Below are positions 56,701 through 64,000 of a stretch of 64,000 nt of DNA, in pieces. Below the pieces are notes generated by a model that was not told where the DNA came from, searched no databases, and saw only the letters and a program-made list of their open reading frames with translations. Where the stretch lies: assembly GCF_000427405.1 (NCBI RefSeq), contig NZ_ATXY01000005.1, positions 62,001 through 126,000 on the forward strand, given 5' to 3'. The stretch's first letter is position 1. Every line of letters starts with the position of its first letter. Source of the DNA: Flectobacillus major DSM 103. Lineage in GTDB: Bacteria; Bacteroidota; Bacteroidia; Cytophagales; Spirosomataceae. The position numbers and the translations under genes are program-made.

Positions 56701-56841
56701 CGTATCTATTTTGGGGTCTTCGGCACGAGGCATATTCCGAAGAGAATAATAGCCGAATATCAATAACAGGCAGGTGATAACAATCGTTACTTCCTTGTAC
56801 CTCATTGCAGCTTCAATAAAATTTATCTTTCGCTTTTCCAT
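53719..56841 (-). CDS. RND multidrug-type efflux permease (AcrB/MexF-like)
   Basis: Proton antiporter of 1040 residues. N-terminal blocks NFIEAAMRYKEVTIVITCLL and NMPRAEDPKIDTPVAMVYAF are typical of one HAE-related subgroup. TM4 carries the proton-relay aspartates in IIVLGMVVDNAIVVVDNYIE; there is no DFGxxxDGA metal signature, so drugs or small organics rather than metals are expected. The C-terminal half includes SLLGAFLGLYVTNNPIGMTA FMG and ASAKRRMRPIFLTSAAAAVG. It lies 38 bp after its adaptor gene. Confidence 0.96.
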   Translation of the reverse strand: MEKRKINFIEAAMRYKEVTIVITCLLLIFGYYSLRNMPRAEDPKIDTPVAMVYAFYPGANEVQMEKQVTNKIEQYLFSFEEVNKQKTKSQTRDGQVFITIELHTRIKDRKKFWATLQHGLNTTLRSNIPSGVIGPVVNSNFGDVTAQIIAVSSATRSYAELEQYLDKMEDALKTIPEVSKINRSGGQKQQIYVTVDDQKMQQYGFDLGTIVKTLQAQNITGYSGELTISKNTIPVFTNSQFKTQADIANQVIYTTPDGVVVRLKDVANIERRYEEESSYIRIGNDKVMLISTEMQPGNNIVAFGDKVDEKLQELQKTFPEDIKIETIVNQPQVVEESISHFMVEFGMAIASVIIVVMLLLPFRMAAVSSIAAPIAILITFGLMNIIGVELHQVSLAALIIVLGMVVDNAIVVVDNYIEKLDEGISPWTGAWQAATQLTLPIFTATLAIIFAFAPLAFFMNGIAKDFMASLPITVAVALITSMLVALFLTPYTCYVFIKKGLKHKVSDRPPKKSLLDRLQNVFNITVELCFRWPKTTMLGAALAVLLAFFIGGKVDQEFFPTSERNQFNIEVWMPDGSSLSETDNAVRRVEEILKKDKRVVSVASFIGTSSPRFQTSYAPEIPRKNFAQLFITTTSNQATDDIVHQYRPKFEGFVKDGYVRFRQLSFQEGSPIAVKVIGNNINDQKRVAEQIEHILKEAKGTNWVRSDYENDYLGISLNIKEDVAARLGVPNQVITQTLGAGLKGYAVSQLWEGDKPVDIFLRLDANNRKDINTLGNIHLGTMYGGKVPLNEVAELTPSWHTGVIAHRNGIRTLTVLSEAQNGIRASNILKEVQPKIEKLNLPEGISIQYGGDYESNAENTPGMLTALGVSLILIFVTLLFQFKSFGKTLIILATFPLSLLGAFLGLYVTNNPIGMTAFMGVISLIGIVVRNGIILVDYADELVLEHGYTIKAAALASAKRRMRPIFLTSAAAAVGVVPMIVGKSPLWAPLGSVLAFGLIISMVLTLFVIPVLYYKFVKPEPEPQDLADATVEIQYKPEHH

Positions 56842-56879
56842 TGTATTTTTTTGCTAAAAACTGACACCAACGTTTTATT

Positions 56880-57917
56880 TTAAAAGTTTACTAAAGCTCC
56901 GTCTCTGAGCTGGGTTTGCCCTTCAACAACAATTAGGTCACTTTTATCTAGCCCATCTTTTACAATTGCTTCTTTATTGCCAATAAGGCTGCTTACTACG
57001 ATACGTTTTTTGATGGCCTTTTTGTCGGCGTTTATAACAAATACATAAGTAAGGTCGTCGGCATCTCTGACCACCGCTGTAGCTGGAATAGTTAGTACGG
57101 GAACGTACTTATTAGGATTGATTTCGACATTGGCAATCATCCCTGGCAATAGGTTTTGGCTAGGGTTATTCAATTGAATTTTAGCAGAATAGGTTTTAGA
57201 AGCGGCATCTGCCTGAGGATTGATGATAGAAATTACACCTCGTACCGAGTCGTTGAGGGTAGGAATAAACACAGTTGTGAGCATTCCCTTTTTAAAATTG
57301 CCAATTTCATTTTCTGGTACTGTAATTTTGGCATATACCTTGTCGGTTTTGATAATCGTAAATGCTGGTATTCCTGGTGCTGCCATACTACCACGTTCTA
57401 TGAGTTTTTCGGTAATAATACCCGACATTGGCGAGTACAATTTGCTATCGGCAATGTGCTTGTTATTAATACTTTTGCTAGCTTTTGCCTGAGCCAATTT
57501 TGTTTTAATATCGATATAATCTTTGGCTGGAAGGCTACCTTTTTGATAAAGTTCGTTGAGCCTTTGATACATATCTTCGGCTTGTTCGAGGCCTGCATTG
57601 GCAATAATCAAAGCATTCTCATATTCGGTGGCATCTATACTGGCCAAAAGCTGGCCTTGTGTTACAAACTGACCTTCTTTTACCGTTACATTATTGATAA
57701 CTCCCGAAACCGCAAAGCCTATTTTGGTAGTAATATCGGGCTCAATAGTAGCCGAATATGTTAGCTTTTGGAGGCTATTGATTTGTTGTACCTGCTGGGT
57801 AGTTACTTTAACGGGTTGAGGTTTATCTTGCGTTTCGGTTGGTTTGTTATCACAGGCCGACAACATCAGGGCGGTCACTAGCAGGGGGAAAGCCTGTACT
57901 AGACTTGACTTTATCAT
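56880..57917 (-). CDS. RND periplasmic adaptor lipoprotein
   Basis: Membrane fusion protein of 345 residues from the ATG at 57917, chosen because it gives a proper lipoprotein signal (MIKSSLVQAFPLLVTALMLS AC, C22). The frame is open 90 codons further, but that extension overlaps the AraC gene and is not protein-like. Lipoyl halves are PDITTKIGFAVSGVINNVTV and LYSPMSGIITEKLIERGSMA; between them is a short coiled coil (NAGLEQAEDMYQRLNELYQK). The beta-barrel part includes FKKGMLTTVFIPTLNDSVRG and LPGMIANVEINP. First gene of the pump operon. Confidence 0.92.
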   Translation of the reverse strand: MIKSSLVQAFPLLVTALMLSACDNKPTETQDKPQPVKVTTQQVQQINSLQKLTYSATIEPDITTKIGFAVSGVINNVTVKEGQFVTQGQLLASIDATEYENALIIANAGLEQAEDMYQRLNELYQKGSLPAKDYIDIKTKLAQAKASKSINNKHIADSKLYSPMSGIITEKLIERGSMAAPGIPAFTIIKTDKVYAKITVPENEIGNFKKGMLTTVFIPTLNDSVRGVISIINPQADAASKTYSAKIQLNNPSQNLLPGMIANVEINPNKYVPVLTIPATAVVRDADDLTYVFVINADKKAIKKRIVVSSLIGNKEAIVKDGLDKSDLIVVEGQTQLRDGALVNF

Positions 57918-58083
57918 AGGGATTTTCGTGTTTAAAAGATACTTGAACTTGACATTGCAAAGATGATATACCAAGTAGCTTTTAAAAAGGTCGAGAATTC
58001 GGCAAGATTGGTCAAAAAGTCGGCTGTAGTCTTTTATACTAAAAATAATCCGAAAAAAGAGCCAAAAATGTAGTTGTAGGTCA

Positions 58084-58989
58084 TTATAATTTACGATATT
58101 CTTTTGGAGAAATCCCTGTGTGTCTCTTAAAAAACTTTCCAAAGAATGATTGGTCACTAAAACGAAGCTCTTCGGCAATCTGGGCAATACTCAGGTTGGA
58201 GTCGCTCAGCAATAATTTGGCTTCTTGAATCACAAAATCGTCGATAATTTCACCAGCACTTTTTCCTGATATTTCTTTGACCGTTTCGGTAAGGTATTTG
58301 GGTGTAATATGTAATTGAGACGCGTAAGCCTGTACATTTCGCTGAAATTTGGCTTGTTTTTGTAATAGCGTTACAAAATTCATGACTAAATTTTCTTTTC
58401 TCGACAAATTGGGGTTTTTAAAATTGGAGTATTTTTTGGCAAATCCTGCCAATTCATACATAAAAATATTAAAGGTAGAATAGAATAATTCTTTGCCAAA
58501 AGGATGTTCGTTTAGGGTGGTATAACGCTCTGAAATCTGAAGCATTAGTTTTTTGACGGTATTGGCATCTTTGGTATCAAGACTCCAATGCGGTGTGAGC
58601 TGATACGATAAATAGCTAAATACCTCAGGGAGGTTTTTTACCATATCGATTGCTTTGGTCATAAAATTTGCCGTAAAAGCTATACCTGATATTAATACTT
58701 GGGTATTATTGTTATAATTAGACCGTTTTAGATCGTTGGGAGTCGTAACAACTATATCATTTTTCTCGATTCTATATTCTTGTAAATTAATATTGAGGGT
58801 TAGCTCACCCTGTAATACTACAAATATAAGGAAGCAGTCGGTACGAAAATGTTTCTTATATATTTCGTGCTCTATAATAGGGCAATTGATATTGATGCTG
58901 AAATCTTCAGTATTATACCCTTCAAATACAGGGTCTATAAATAAATCAGCCATTTTATAGACGGGGGTATTCTCTCCTTTGGGTTTCAT
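58084..58989 (-). CDS. AraC-family transcriptional regulator
   Basis: 301 residues from the ATG at 58989 (MKPKGENTPVYKMADLFIDP). The frame continues upstream but with basic, low-complexity residues that are not part of the domain. The N-terminal half is a cupin-like sensor (IFVVLQGELTLNINLQEYRI EKNDIVVTTPNDL); the C-terminal AraC HTH pair includes YASQLHITPKYLTETVKEIS GKSAGEII and LSIAQIAEELRFSDQSFFGK FFKRHTGISPKEYRKL. It lies 166 bp upstream of the pump operon on the same strand and probably regulates it. Confidence 0.92.
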   Translation of the reverse strand: MKPKGENTPVYKMADLFIDPVFEGYNTEDFSININCPIIEHEIYKKHFRTDCFLIFVVLQGELTLNINLQEYRIEKNDIVVTTPNDLKRSNYNNNTQVLISGIAFTANFMTKAIDMVKNLPEVFSYLSYQLTPHWSLDTKDANTVKKLMLQISERYTTLNEHPFGKELFYSTFNIFMYELAGFAKKYSNFKNPNLSRKENLVMNFVTLLQKQAKFQRNVQAYASQLHITPKYLTETVKEISGKSAGEIIDDFVIQEAKLLLSDSNLSIAQIAEELRFSDQSFFGKFFKRHTGISPKEYRKL

Positions 58990-59519
58990 GGAAATATAAA
59001 TTAGGGATGGTAAATTGTATATTGAAAGTAGGCGAGTATCCAATGGCAAAGGTATAATTTTATTTATAAATAATAAGTGCTTATGGTATTTTGAATTTTT
59101 AGGATTGGGTCTATTACTATATTTTTTAGATGAATAATCTGTGCAATGATAATCAATTTTTAGGCTCAAATCGCCGTATCTGTAGTTTATTTGACACCCC
59201 AAATAAATAATCCCGTTTTCTTATTAATCTCAATGTCATGACACTAAAGCGTACTAACTATGATAACTATACGTATGTGTTTGTGGGGCATTCAAAACAA
59301 GTATTGTGCAAATAATAAACCAATAATTCTGTTGTAGCGATACCCCATAATATTGATTAAGCTTGTAGACAGTACTGATACAAAATAGAAAAATCGGTAC
59401 AAGAAGGAGTTTATCGTTGGCATATTTTGTCGGCCTATACTATAGTCTATTCATTTTTGACTAACCATAATAGTAATAATTGTTATTTGTAAGGTATCTT
59501 TGCCACATTGATTTATTTT
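58990..59519. other. Intergenic region between the AraC gene and the bd-like cluster (divergent)
   Basis: About 530 bp of AT-rich DNA. It should hold both promoters; the + strand -7 box at 59495 is listed separately. An open frame continuing the AraC gene upstream to 59202 is judged non-coding. No repeats of note were found. Confidence 0.5.
59495..59502 (+). promoter_or_regulatory. -7 box for the bd-like cluster
   Basis: TATCTTTG is an exact fit to TAnnTTTG, 18 bp before the ATG at 59520. No well-placed -33 TTG: one at 59480 is too close and one at 59457 too far. The first gene would have a very short leader. Confidence 0.5.
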
Positions 59520-59969
59520 ATGTTTGGACTCCAATATCATATCGGTAAGCTCAATCCCCAAAAGGCTCGTCAAGCACGCAATGCCGTTTTGGTGGCTATT
59601 GTATGTATTATGGCCGCCCAAGGATTAATCATTCACCTTTTGGCGTTGTCAATATCGGCTCATGACGAGTTTAGCCAAGGATTGTTAAAAGCCGAAACGG
59701 AGATTGTGTCAACGCATCAAGTTTGGAAGCAAAAAGTAAAGACAATCCTGAACCTTTCGGTAGAAAATAATACGCCAGAAAAACCAAGCTCTAGCAGTAA
59801 TATTGTTGTAACGTTCAATCTTTTTGTAGAAAAAATCGGTATCGAAATACCTTCTTGCCATTTTGACGAACTAGAACATCAATCTTTATTTAGTTATATC
59901 AATTTTTATCATCGGCTTCATAAGCAAAAAATCCCTCACCCGCCACAAAGGCAATCGTATTTTTCTTAG
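59520..59969 (+). CDS. Single-pass membrane protein of unknown function
   Basis: 149 residues from the ATG at 59520 (MFGLQYHIGKLNPQKARQAR); the codon at 59508 is only a TTG within the promoter-proximal region. One membrane helix at about residues 22-45 (NAVLVAIVCIMAAQGLIIHL). The following periplasmic part is polar with a Ser-rich linker (PEKPSSSSNIVV) and one Cys in EIPSCHFDELEH. No heme or metal motif. It precedes the bd-like operon by 196 bp and may belong with it. Confidence 0.6.
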   Translation: MFGLQYHIGKLNPQKARQARNAVLVAIVCIMAAQGLIIHLLALSISAHDEFSQGLLKAETEIVSTHQVWKQKVKTILNLSVENNTPEKPSSSSNIVVTFNLFVEKIGIEIPSCHFDELEHQSLFSYINFYHRLHKQKIPHPPQRQSYFS

Positions 59970-60165
59970 GCACATTCTTGGTCATTATTTTGTGTACAGT
60001 ACTCATCTATAAGCCTTTGGCTTGATAGCTCGAAATATATTGCCTCAATGGCATTGTGCTGTACCCTTCTAAGCTGTTGTATCTGCTACGATGACAACCC
60101 CAATCGGTGTGCCTTATTATTGATTTTAACTACAATTTATAGGGTTTTTAAACAAAAGATTCATC

Positions 60166-61581
60166 ATGGATTTTCCCATATTTCATTTAGATTTTATGGG
60201 CGATAGGCTATTGATTGCCATTATCGCTGTTTTACACGTGCTGATTAACCACGGCTTGGCAGTAGGTTTTATTCCGTTGGTTACATGGCTCGAATACATT
60301 GGTTACAAAAAAGGTGGTCAAAGCGAAATTACCAATACTAGTTGGGACAAGCTAGCGTATCATCTTATGACAGTAGCCTTTATTATTACTACTACCATCG
60401 GAGCAATGACGGGTGTGGGTATTTGGTTTGCGTCGTCATTGGTAAACCCTGCTTCTATTGGGTCGCTTATTCGGGTTTTTTATGGAGCTTGGTTTGTTGA
60501 ATGGATGGTTTTTGTTACGGAGGTTGTCTTGATTCTGATTTATTATTTGTCTTGGAAAAAATCCCTGAAAAGTATCAAGGCCAAAGCTAAACATATCAAA
60601 TTGGGGGCATCGCTTAGTATTTTTTCATGGGTTACTATGTCGATTATTGTATCTATTCTGGGGTTTATGATGGATACTGGTAGTTGGGTCGAAAACAAAA
60701 CGTTTGTATCGGGTTTTACAAACCCTATTTACTTACCACAATTAGCCTTCCGAACACCTCTGGCAGCACTAATGGGCGGCTCTATTGCCTTATTTTTATG
60801 TTTACTTTTTACCAAAAAGGACACCGAAATCCGACAAGATGCAAGCCGGGCTATAGCCAAATGGATGTTAATAGCTACACCATTTACGGCGGTGGCGGCT
60901 TTTTGGTATCATAGCCGTATACCGCATTTGATGATAGGTAACTTGCCTGTAGCTGTGGGTACAATGGACTTCCAGTTGTGGTATGACCTCTTGGTAAAAT
61001 TTATTTGGGGAGCTTTGGGCTCGGTACTCATTGTAGCAGGGTTTACTTATTTCAAGCCCCAAATTAAGCTTCCCAAGGTATTGTATATTGTTCCAGTAAT
61101 AGGAATGCTGGGCTTTGCTGGTATTTTTGAGCGTATTCGGGAGTTTATCAGAAAGCCTTACGTGATAGGTAATTATATGTATTCCAATACTTTACGAAAA
61201 GAGGATTATCCTTTGTATAAACGAGATGGCCTATTGGCACATGCTGTTTTTTCGCCTGTAAAAGAAGTTACAGAAGCCAACAAACTGGTGGCAGGCGAAC
61301 AAGTTTTTTTATTGGCTTGTAGTCGGTGTCATACTACCAATGGTATAAACTCGGTCGTAGAAAAATTTGAAAATATGTATAGCATCAAAAACGGTGAACC
61401 ACTCAACCCCGACTTGATGAAAAACTACATTGCCCATATCGAAAACGCTCGCTATTTTATGCCTCCTTTTCCTGGTAATGAAAAAGAACTAGGGGCTTTG
61501 GTAGAATACATCAAGCATATACAAGCCCAACGTGTACCGTCGGAAGGGGTACAAGAAAGAGGTATTGCCAGTGTTCAATAA
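60166..61581 (+). CDS. Cytochrome bd-like subunit I with C-terminal cytochrome c motif
   Basis: Polytopic membrane protein of 471 residues related to CydA: candidate heme ligand H24 in IIAVLHVLINHGLAVGF, the GAMTGVGIWFASSLVNP block, and paired acidic residues E112 and E119 in FVEWMVFVTEVVLI, equivalent to the CydA glutamates of the proton/heme region. The typical quinol-binding Q-loop is not recognisable. The C-terminus (about 365-460) is an extra domain with one heme c site, C385-S-R-C388-H389, and a following MPPFPG that could give the Met ligand. This is the layout of the heme-c-bearing bd-like families, whose chemistry is unsettled. Operon with the next three genes. Confidence 0.85.
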   Translation: MDFPIFHLDFMGDRLLIAIIAVLHVLINHGLAVGFIPLVTWLEYIGYKKGGQSEITNTSWDKLAYHLMTVAFIITTTIGAMTGVGIWFASSLVNPASIGSLIRVFYGAWFVEWMVFVTEVVLILIYYLSWKKSLKSIKAKAKHIKLGASLSIFSWVTMSIIVSILGFMMDTGSWVENKTFVSGFTNPIYLPQLAFRTPLAALMGGSIALFLCLLFTKKDTEIRQDASRAIAKWMLIATPFTAVAAFWYHSRIPHLMIGNLPVAVGTMDFQLWYDLLVKFIWGALGSVLIVAGFTYFKPQIKLPKVLYIVPVIGMLGFAGIFERIREFIRKPYVIGNYMYSNTLRKEDYPLYKRDGLLAHAVFSPVKEVTEANKLVAGEQVFLLACSRCHTTNGINSVVEKFENMYSIKNGEPLNPDLMKNYIAHIENARYFMPPFPGNEKELGALVEYIKHIQAQRVPSEGVQERGIASVQ

Positions 61582-61647
61582 TTATTTAAAAAGCTTATTG
61601 TTAGTTTGTTACAATAGGATGTTCAATTTTAATCTAAGAATATTATC

Positions 61648-62964
61648 ATGATATTACAACATATTTTATTGCAAACGCCCATTCCTAGAGACTTGCCTTT
61701 GGCATTACCTTTGCCCCACTGGCTTTTGGTGATACTATTGGTTTTTTCGTTTTTGTGCCATCTTATTTTTGTTAATTTGATGGTTGGGGGTAGTATTTTG
61801 ACCCTTTGGAGCGAAATAAAAGGCCGAAAAGAGCCTGACTATGATATTTTAGCACATGAAATTGCCCAGACAATCACCGTCAACAAAAGCTTGGCTGTGG
61901 TATTGGGTGTTGCTCCATTGCTTACTATCAATACACTTTATACGGTTTATTTTTATTCGGCCAACGCCCTTACTGGGTTGTTCTGGATTGCCATTATTCC
62001 TTTGGTGACGGTGGCTTTTTTACTGACTTATGCACATAAATATTCGTGGGAAATCCTAGAGAATAATAAACCATTGCATATCAGCATTATGGCTATTGCT
62101 GTACTGGTTTTTTTATTTATTCCGTTTATTTTCCTTACCAATATCAACCTCATGTTGTTTCCAGAAAAATGGAATACCATTCATGGGTTTGTTGAAGCAT
62201 TGCTTTTGCCCAATGTATTTCCACGGTACTTGCATTTTATTTTTGCTTCATTAGGTATTACAGGGCTATTTGTTTTTTGGTATTTTGGTCGAAAAAACTA
62301 CGAGTTTGAACAGACTTTTCGCGTATTGACCCGTTACGAGATTCGTAAAAAAGCCTATTCATTAACTTTTGTGGCCTCTGTCATTCAGTTTTTGATTGGG
62401 CCAGTTGTATTATTAACCTTGCCCACCAAAGGCATGAGCTGGCATTTGGTTTTTACTATTCTGATAGGAGCAGCCTTTGCCCTACCTGCCCTTTATTGGA
62501 TGTGGAAGGGTATTACAGGCAAAGTCGAAGAGATTGACAAAAATTTCTGGAAAGTGGCTTTGATGCTTACCGTAACGGTAGTATTTATGGGCTCGGGAAG
62601 GCATATTTACCGTGCTACAGCATTAGAGCCTCATCAAAAATTAATGGCTCAGAAAACGGCTGATTTTCAAAAAGAAGTGGCAAAGGCTACTGCCGAAGCC
62701 AACAACCCTGACAAAAAAACTGTTGTTGCGGCTACTGGCGAAGCCGTTTTTACAACAAAATGTAGTGCTTGCCATGCGATAGATACCAAAATTGTAGGGC
62801 CTTCTGTACATGAAATGGTAAGTATTTATAAAGGCAATGAAAAAGGTTTGCACGATTGGATTCAAAAACCAGGCAAAAAACGCCCCGATTATCCTCAAAT
62901 GCCAGCATTGGGTCTTTCAGAACAAGAAATAAAAGATGTTTCGGCCTATATTCTCAAACAATAA
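61648..62964 (+). CDS. Second bd-like membrane subunit with C-terminal cytochrome c domain
   Basis: 438 residues with about eight membrane helices, starting LPHWLLVILLVFSFLCHLIF. It is related in pattern to the first subunit (a His, H38 by rough count, at the end of the first helix, and matching helix spacing) rather than to classical CydB. The helix bundle ends near residue 325, followed by a soluble linker rich in Ala/Lys and a class I cytochrome c domain: C372-S-A-C375-H376 with M418 in YPQMPALG as the probable sixth ligand. It lies 66 bp after subunit I. Two heme c domains per pair suggest cytochrome c or another periplasmic carrier as redox partner rather than quinol alone; that is inference. 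Confidence 0.82.
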   Translation: MILQHILLQTPIPRDLPLALPLPHWLLVILLVFSFLCHLIFVNLMVGGSILTLWSEIKGRKEPDYDILAHEIAQTITVNKSLAVVLGVAPLLTINTLYTVYFYSANALTGLFWIAIIPLVTVAFLLTYAHKYSWEILENNKPLHISIMAIAVLVFLFIPFIFLTNINLMLFPEKWNTIHGFVEALLLPNVFPRYLHFIFASLGITGLFVFWYFGRKNYEFEQTFRVLTRYEIRKKAYSLTFVASVIQFLIGPVVLLTLPTKGMSWHLVFTILIGAAFALPALYWMWKGITGKVEEIDKNFWKVALMLTVTVVFMGSGRHIYRATALEPHQKLMAQKTADFQKEVAKATAEANNPDKKTVVAATGEAVFTTKCSACHAIDTKIVGPSVHEMVSIYKGNEKGLHDWIQKPGKKRPDYPQMPALGLSEQEIKDVSAYILKQ

Positions 62965-62976
62965 CCTTGACATACC

Positions 62977-63147
62977 ATGTTGACACTCATTATATCTATT
63001 AGTATTGTTGCGGTAATATTGCTCATTATTTTCACATTGGTCAATATACAAGTAACCATCACGGGTTTAGAAAAAATTGGAAACCCTTTACGAGAACGCA
63101 TAGCACAATATAAAAATCGTTATGAAAAACAAAAAACATCTTCATAA
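62977..63147 (+). CDS. Small membrane protein (56 aa), candidate complex subunit
   Basis: Starts at ATG 62977, 12 bp after the second bd-like subunit. It begins MLTLIISISIVAVILLIIFT, one membrane helix, followed by a charged tail (GLEKIGNPLRERIAQYKNRY). Size and position recall CydX/CcoS-like accessory peptides of terminal oxidases, but there is no specific family motif. It overlaps the next tiny gene by 26 bp. Confidence 0.6.
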   Translation: MLTLIISISIVAVILLIIFTLVNIQVTITGLEKIGNPLRERIAQYKNRYEKQKTSS

Positions 63148-63241
63148 ATCCAGTAGCAGGTCTATTGGGGCATTGCTGCTACTTTTATTGTTACTCGTTT
63201 CCATGATTTTTGTATTGTGGTTTGCTTTACGAAATAATTAA
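63122..63241 (+). CDS. Micro-protein with one membrane helix (39 aa)
   Basis: ATG at 63122, TAA at 63239-63241. It begins MKNKKHLHKSSSRSIGA, a basic, cytoplasmic-side start, followed by eight leucines and VSMIFVLWFALRNN. It overlaps the end of the 56-residue gene in another frame, consistent with coupled translation. CydX-like in size; no family proof. Confidence 0.5.
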   Translation: MKNKKHLHKSSSRSIGALLLLLLLLVSMIFVLWFALRNN

Positions 63242-63251
63242 TTATCTATGG

Positions 63252-63331
63252 CTGGATTTATGGGATTAAAGAATTTTTAGGATTATAGCTTGATTATGTT
63301 TCCTATCAATCCTAAAATCCCGTAAATCCAG
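63252..63331. repeat. Long imperfect hairpin after the bd-like operon
   Basis: CTGGATTTATGGGATT (63252-63267) and the outer part of 63308-63331 (AATCCCGTAAATCCAG) pair with one G-T wobble, and an inner TAGGATT/AATCCTA pair extends it. Hairpins built on GGATTTAyGGGATT-like words look like an interspersed repeat family in such genomes. May also act as the operon terminator. Confidence 0.6.
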
Positions 63332-63421
63332 ATAAAGAAGTTCAAATATTGATTCAGTTTTTTGAGTAAAAGAAATAACTTAATTACCAATCTATCTGTA
63401 GTATAGGAAAGCCTTTTATGC

Positions 63422-64000
63422 TCAACGTTGCTCTACTTTAAAGACTACAGATGTTTCGTAAGGCATCGTTGAAGGACAGGTAATGGTTAAGCCGTCAGCT
63501 TCTTGTTTCCAATGGAGTTTTCCTTTGTAACCAAGCAAAGAAACCTTCTTGATACTTTGAGAATAATTCCCTGTATTTGTACCCAAAGATTTTATTTTAA
63601 TAGTGGTATTTGGAGCAGGCACTGTCATACAAAAAGCATAAAGTGAATTGTCTTTCCCAACCGTAAATCTGAAGTCTGTTTCATTGAATTTAAACTCGGC
63701 GTGCCTTTTCGTTAAGCCACCCCCTGGTAACATTTTCAACTTATTATTGATGATTTCTCCTTCTCCAGGAATACTCCAAGCCTTGCTACCATACACAGCA
63801 GCCCCATTTCTACGCATCCAGATACCTACTTCTTTTAGCATTTTCAAACTGCCTTCGTCCAAAGAACCATCGGGTAAAATAGAGATACAAAGAGCCGCAT
63901 TACCGTCACGTGCAATGGCTTCGATTACATATCTAATCATCATTCCTGAATCATAAGTAAAACCTGGGGCATAAAACCAGTCTCCAACTGGTGCTTCGGC
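63422..64000 (-). CDS. Alpha-L-fucosidase (GH29-like), C-terminal part, cut by right edge
   Basis: 192 codons of an open frame entering from base 64000; the N-terminal catalytic barrel is outside. The visible part contains DWFYAPGFTYDSGMMIRYVI, then the GH29 end-of-barrel pattern NAALCISILPDGSLDEGSLK and VGIWMRRNGAAVYGSKAWSI, followed by a C-terminal beta-sandwich (FRFTVGKDNSLYAFCMTVPA, WKQEADGLTITCPSTMPYE). In typical members the first block reads GNLLLNIPPRPDG. Catalysis cannot be judged here. It would fit the glycan-use theme with the sulfatases; fucoidan-like or host-type substrates are possible. Confidence 0.85.
   Translation of the reverse strand, partial: AEAPVGDWFYAPGFTYDSGMMIRYVIEAIARDGNAALCISILPDGSLDEGSLKMLKEVGIWMRRNGAAVYGSKAWSIPGEGEIINNKLKMLPGGGLTKRHAEFKFNETDFRFTVGKDNSLYAFCMTVPAPNTTIKIKSLGTNTGNYSQSIKKVSLLGYKGKLHWKQEADGLTITCPSTMPYETSVVFKVEQR

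Noticed and set aside
57918-58187. 90-residue N-terminal extension of the RND adaptor
   Set aside because: Overlaps the AraC gene and buries the lipoprotein signal; ATG at 57917 chosen.
58990-59202. 71-residue N-terminal extension of the AraC regulator
   Set aside because: Low-complexity Lys/Asn/Tyr-rich residues in promoter DNA; ATG at 58989 gives the normal family length.

Overview
The window is AT-rich DNA from a member of the Bacteroidota, most likely a Cytophagales relative (Spirosomataceae-like; genus not resolvable by eye). The evidence is two SusC-type and one SusD-type glycan uptake proteins, an ECF sigma/FecR pair, signal peptides ending in xAQ, TAnnTTTG-type -7 promoter boxes and little Shine-Dalgarno signal. 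It carries a complete replication and partition module: a ParA with an N-terminal HTH, a ParB, a 40-bp perfect palindrome, eight iterons of about 18 bp (five on a regular 21-22 bp period), an operator-like inverted repeat and a Rep_3-type initiator. The window is therefore best read as part of a plasmid, megaplasmid or chromid. I saw no transposase, integrase, rRNA, tRNA or CRISPR array.

Layout. 1-8061 (- strand) is a sulfated-glycan locus: a SusC cut by the left edge, then two CxPxR sulfatases, a secreted rhodanese-like protein, a thioredoxin and a copper-type formylglycine-generating enzyme that should activate the sulfatases. 8235-10543 holds a membrane di-iron hydroxylase with two tiny membrane proteins and a PstS-like binding protein with an EF-hand loop. 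11314-13925 is a chromate resistance operon (ChrB-AraC fusion, ChrA, small outer-membrane-like protein). 13959-17773 is a family 2A encapsulin operon: shell protein, cysteine desulfurase cargo with a long repeat-containing N-terminus, and serine acetyltransferase. 18283-22344 is the partition and replication module.

22894-29835 is an ECF sigma - FecR - SusC(STN) - SusD operon. It lies beside a + strand pair, GH115 alpha-glucuronidase and a SASA esterase (30969-35519), which suggests decorated xylan as a substrate. 35664-44247 is a CzcCBA-type metal efflux operon with its own two-component system. 44318-45800 is a divergent HxlR regulator and DsbA-like lipoprotein. 46005-48254 is KatG. 48825-51541 holds an HMA-like small protein and a large GAF-domain protein. 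51674-58989 is a second RND pump of the drug type, flanked by TetR and AraC regulators. 59520-63241 is an atypical cytochrome bd-like membrane complex in which both large subunits end in a CxxCH cytochrome c domain, followed by two overlapping tiny membrane proteins. The right edge cuts a GH29-like alpha-L-fucosidase.

Overall this is an accessory replicon combining polysaccharide use (sulfated, fucosylated and glucuronoxylan-type substrates), metal, drug and oxidant resistance, and a sulfur-handling nanocompartment. The features most worth follow-up are the encapsulin operon, the sulfatase-maturation operon with its rhodanese/thioredoxin pair split by one in-frame stop, the double heme-c bd-like complex with micro-proteins, and the iteron/palindrome origin.
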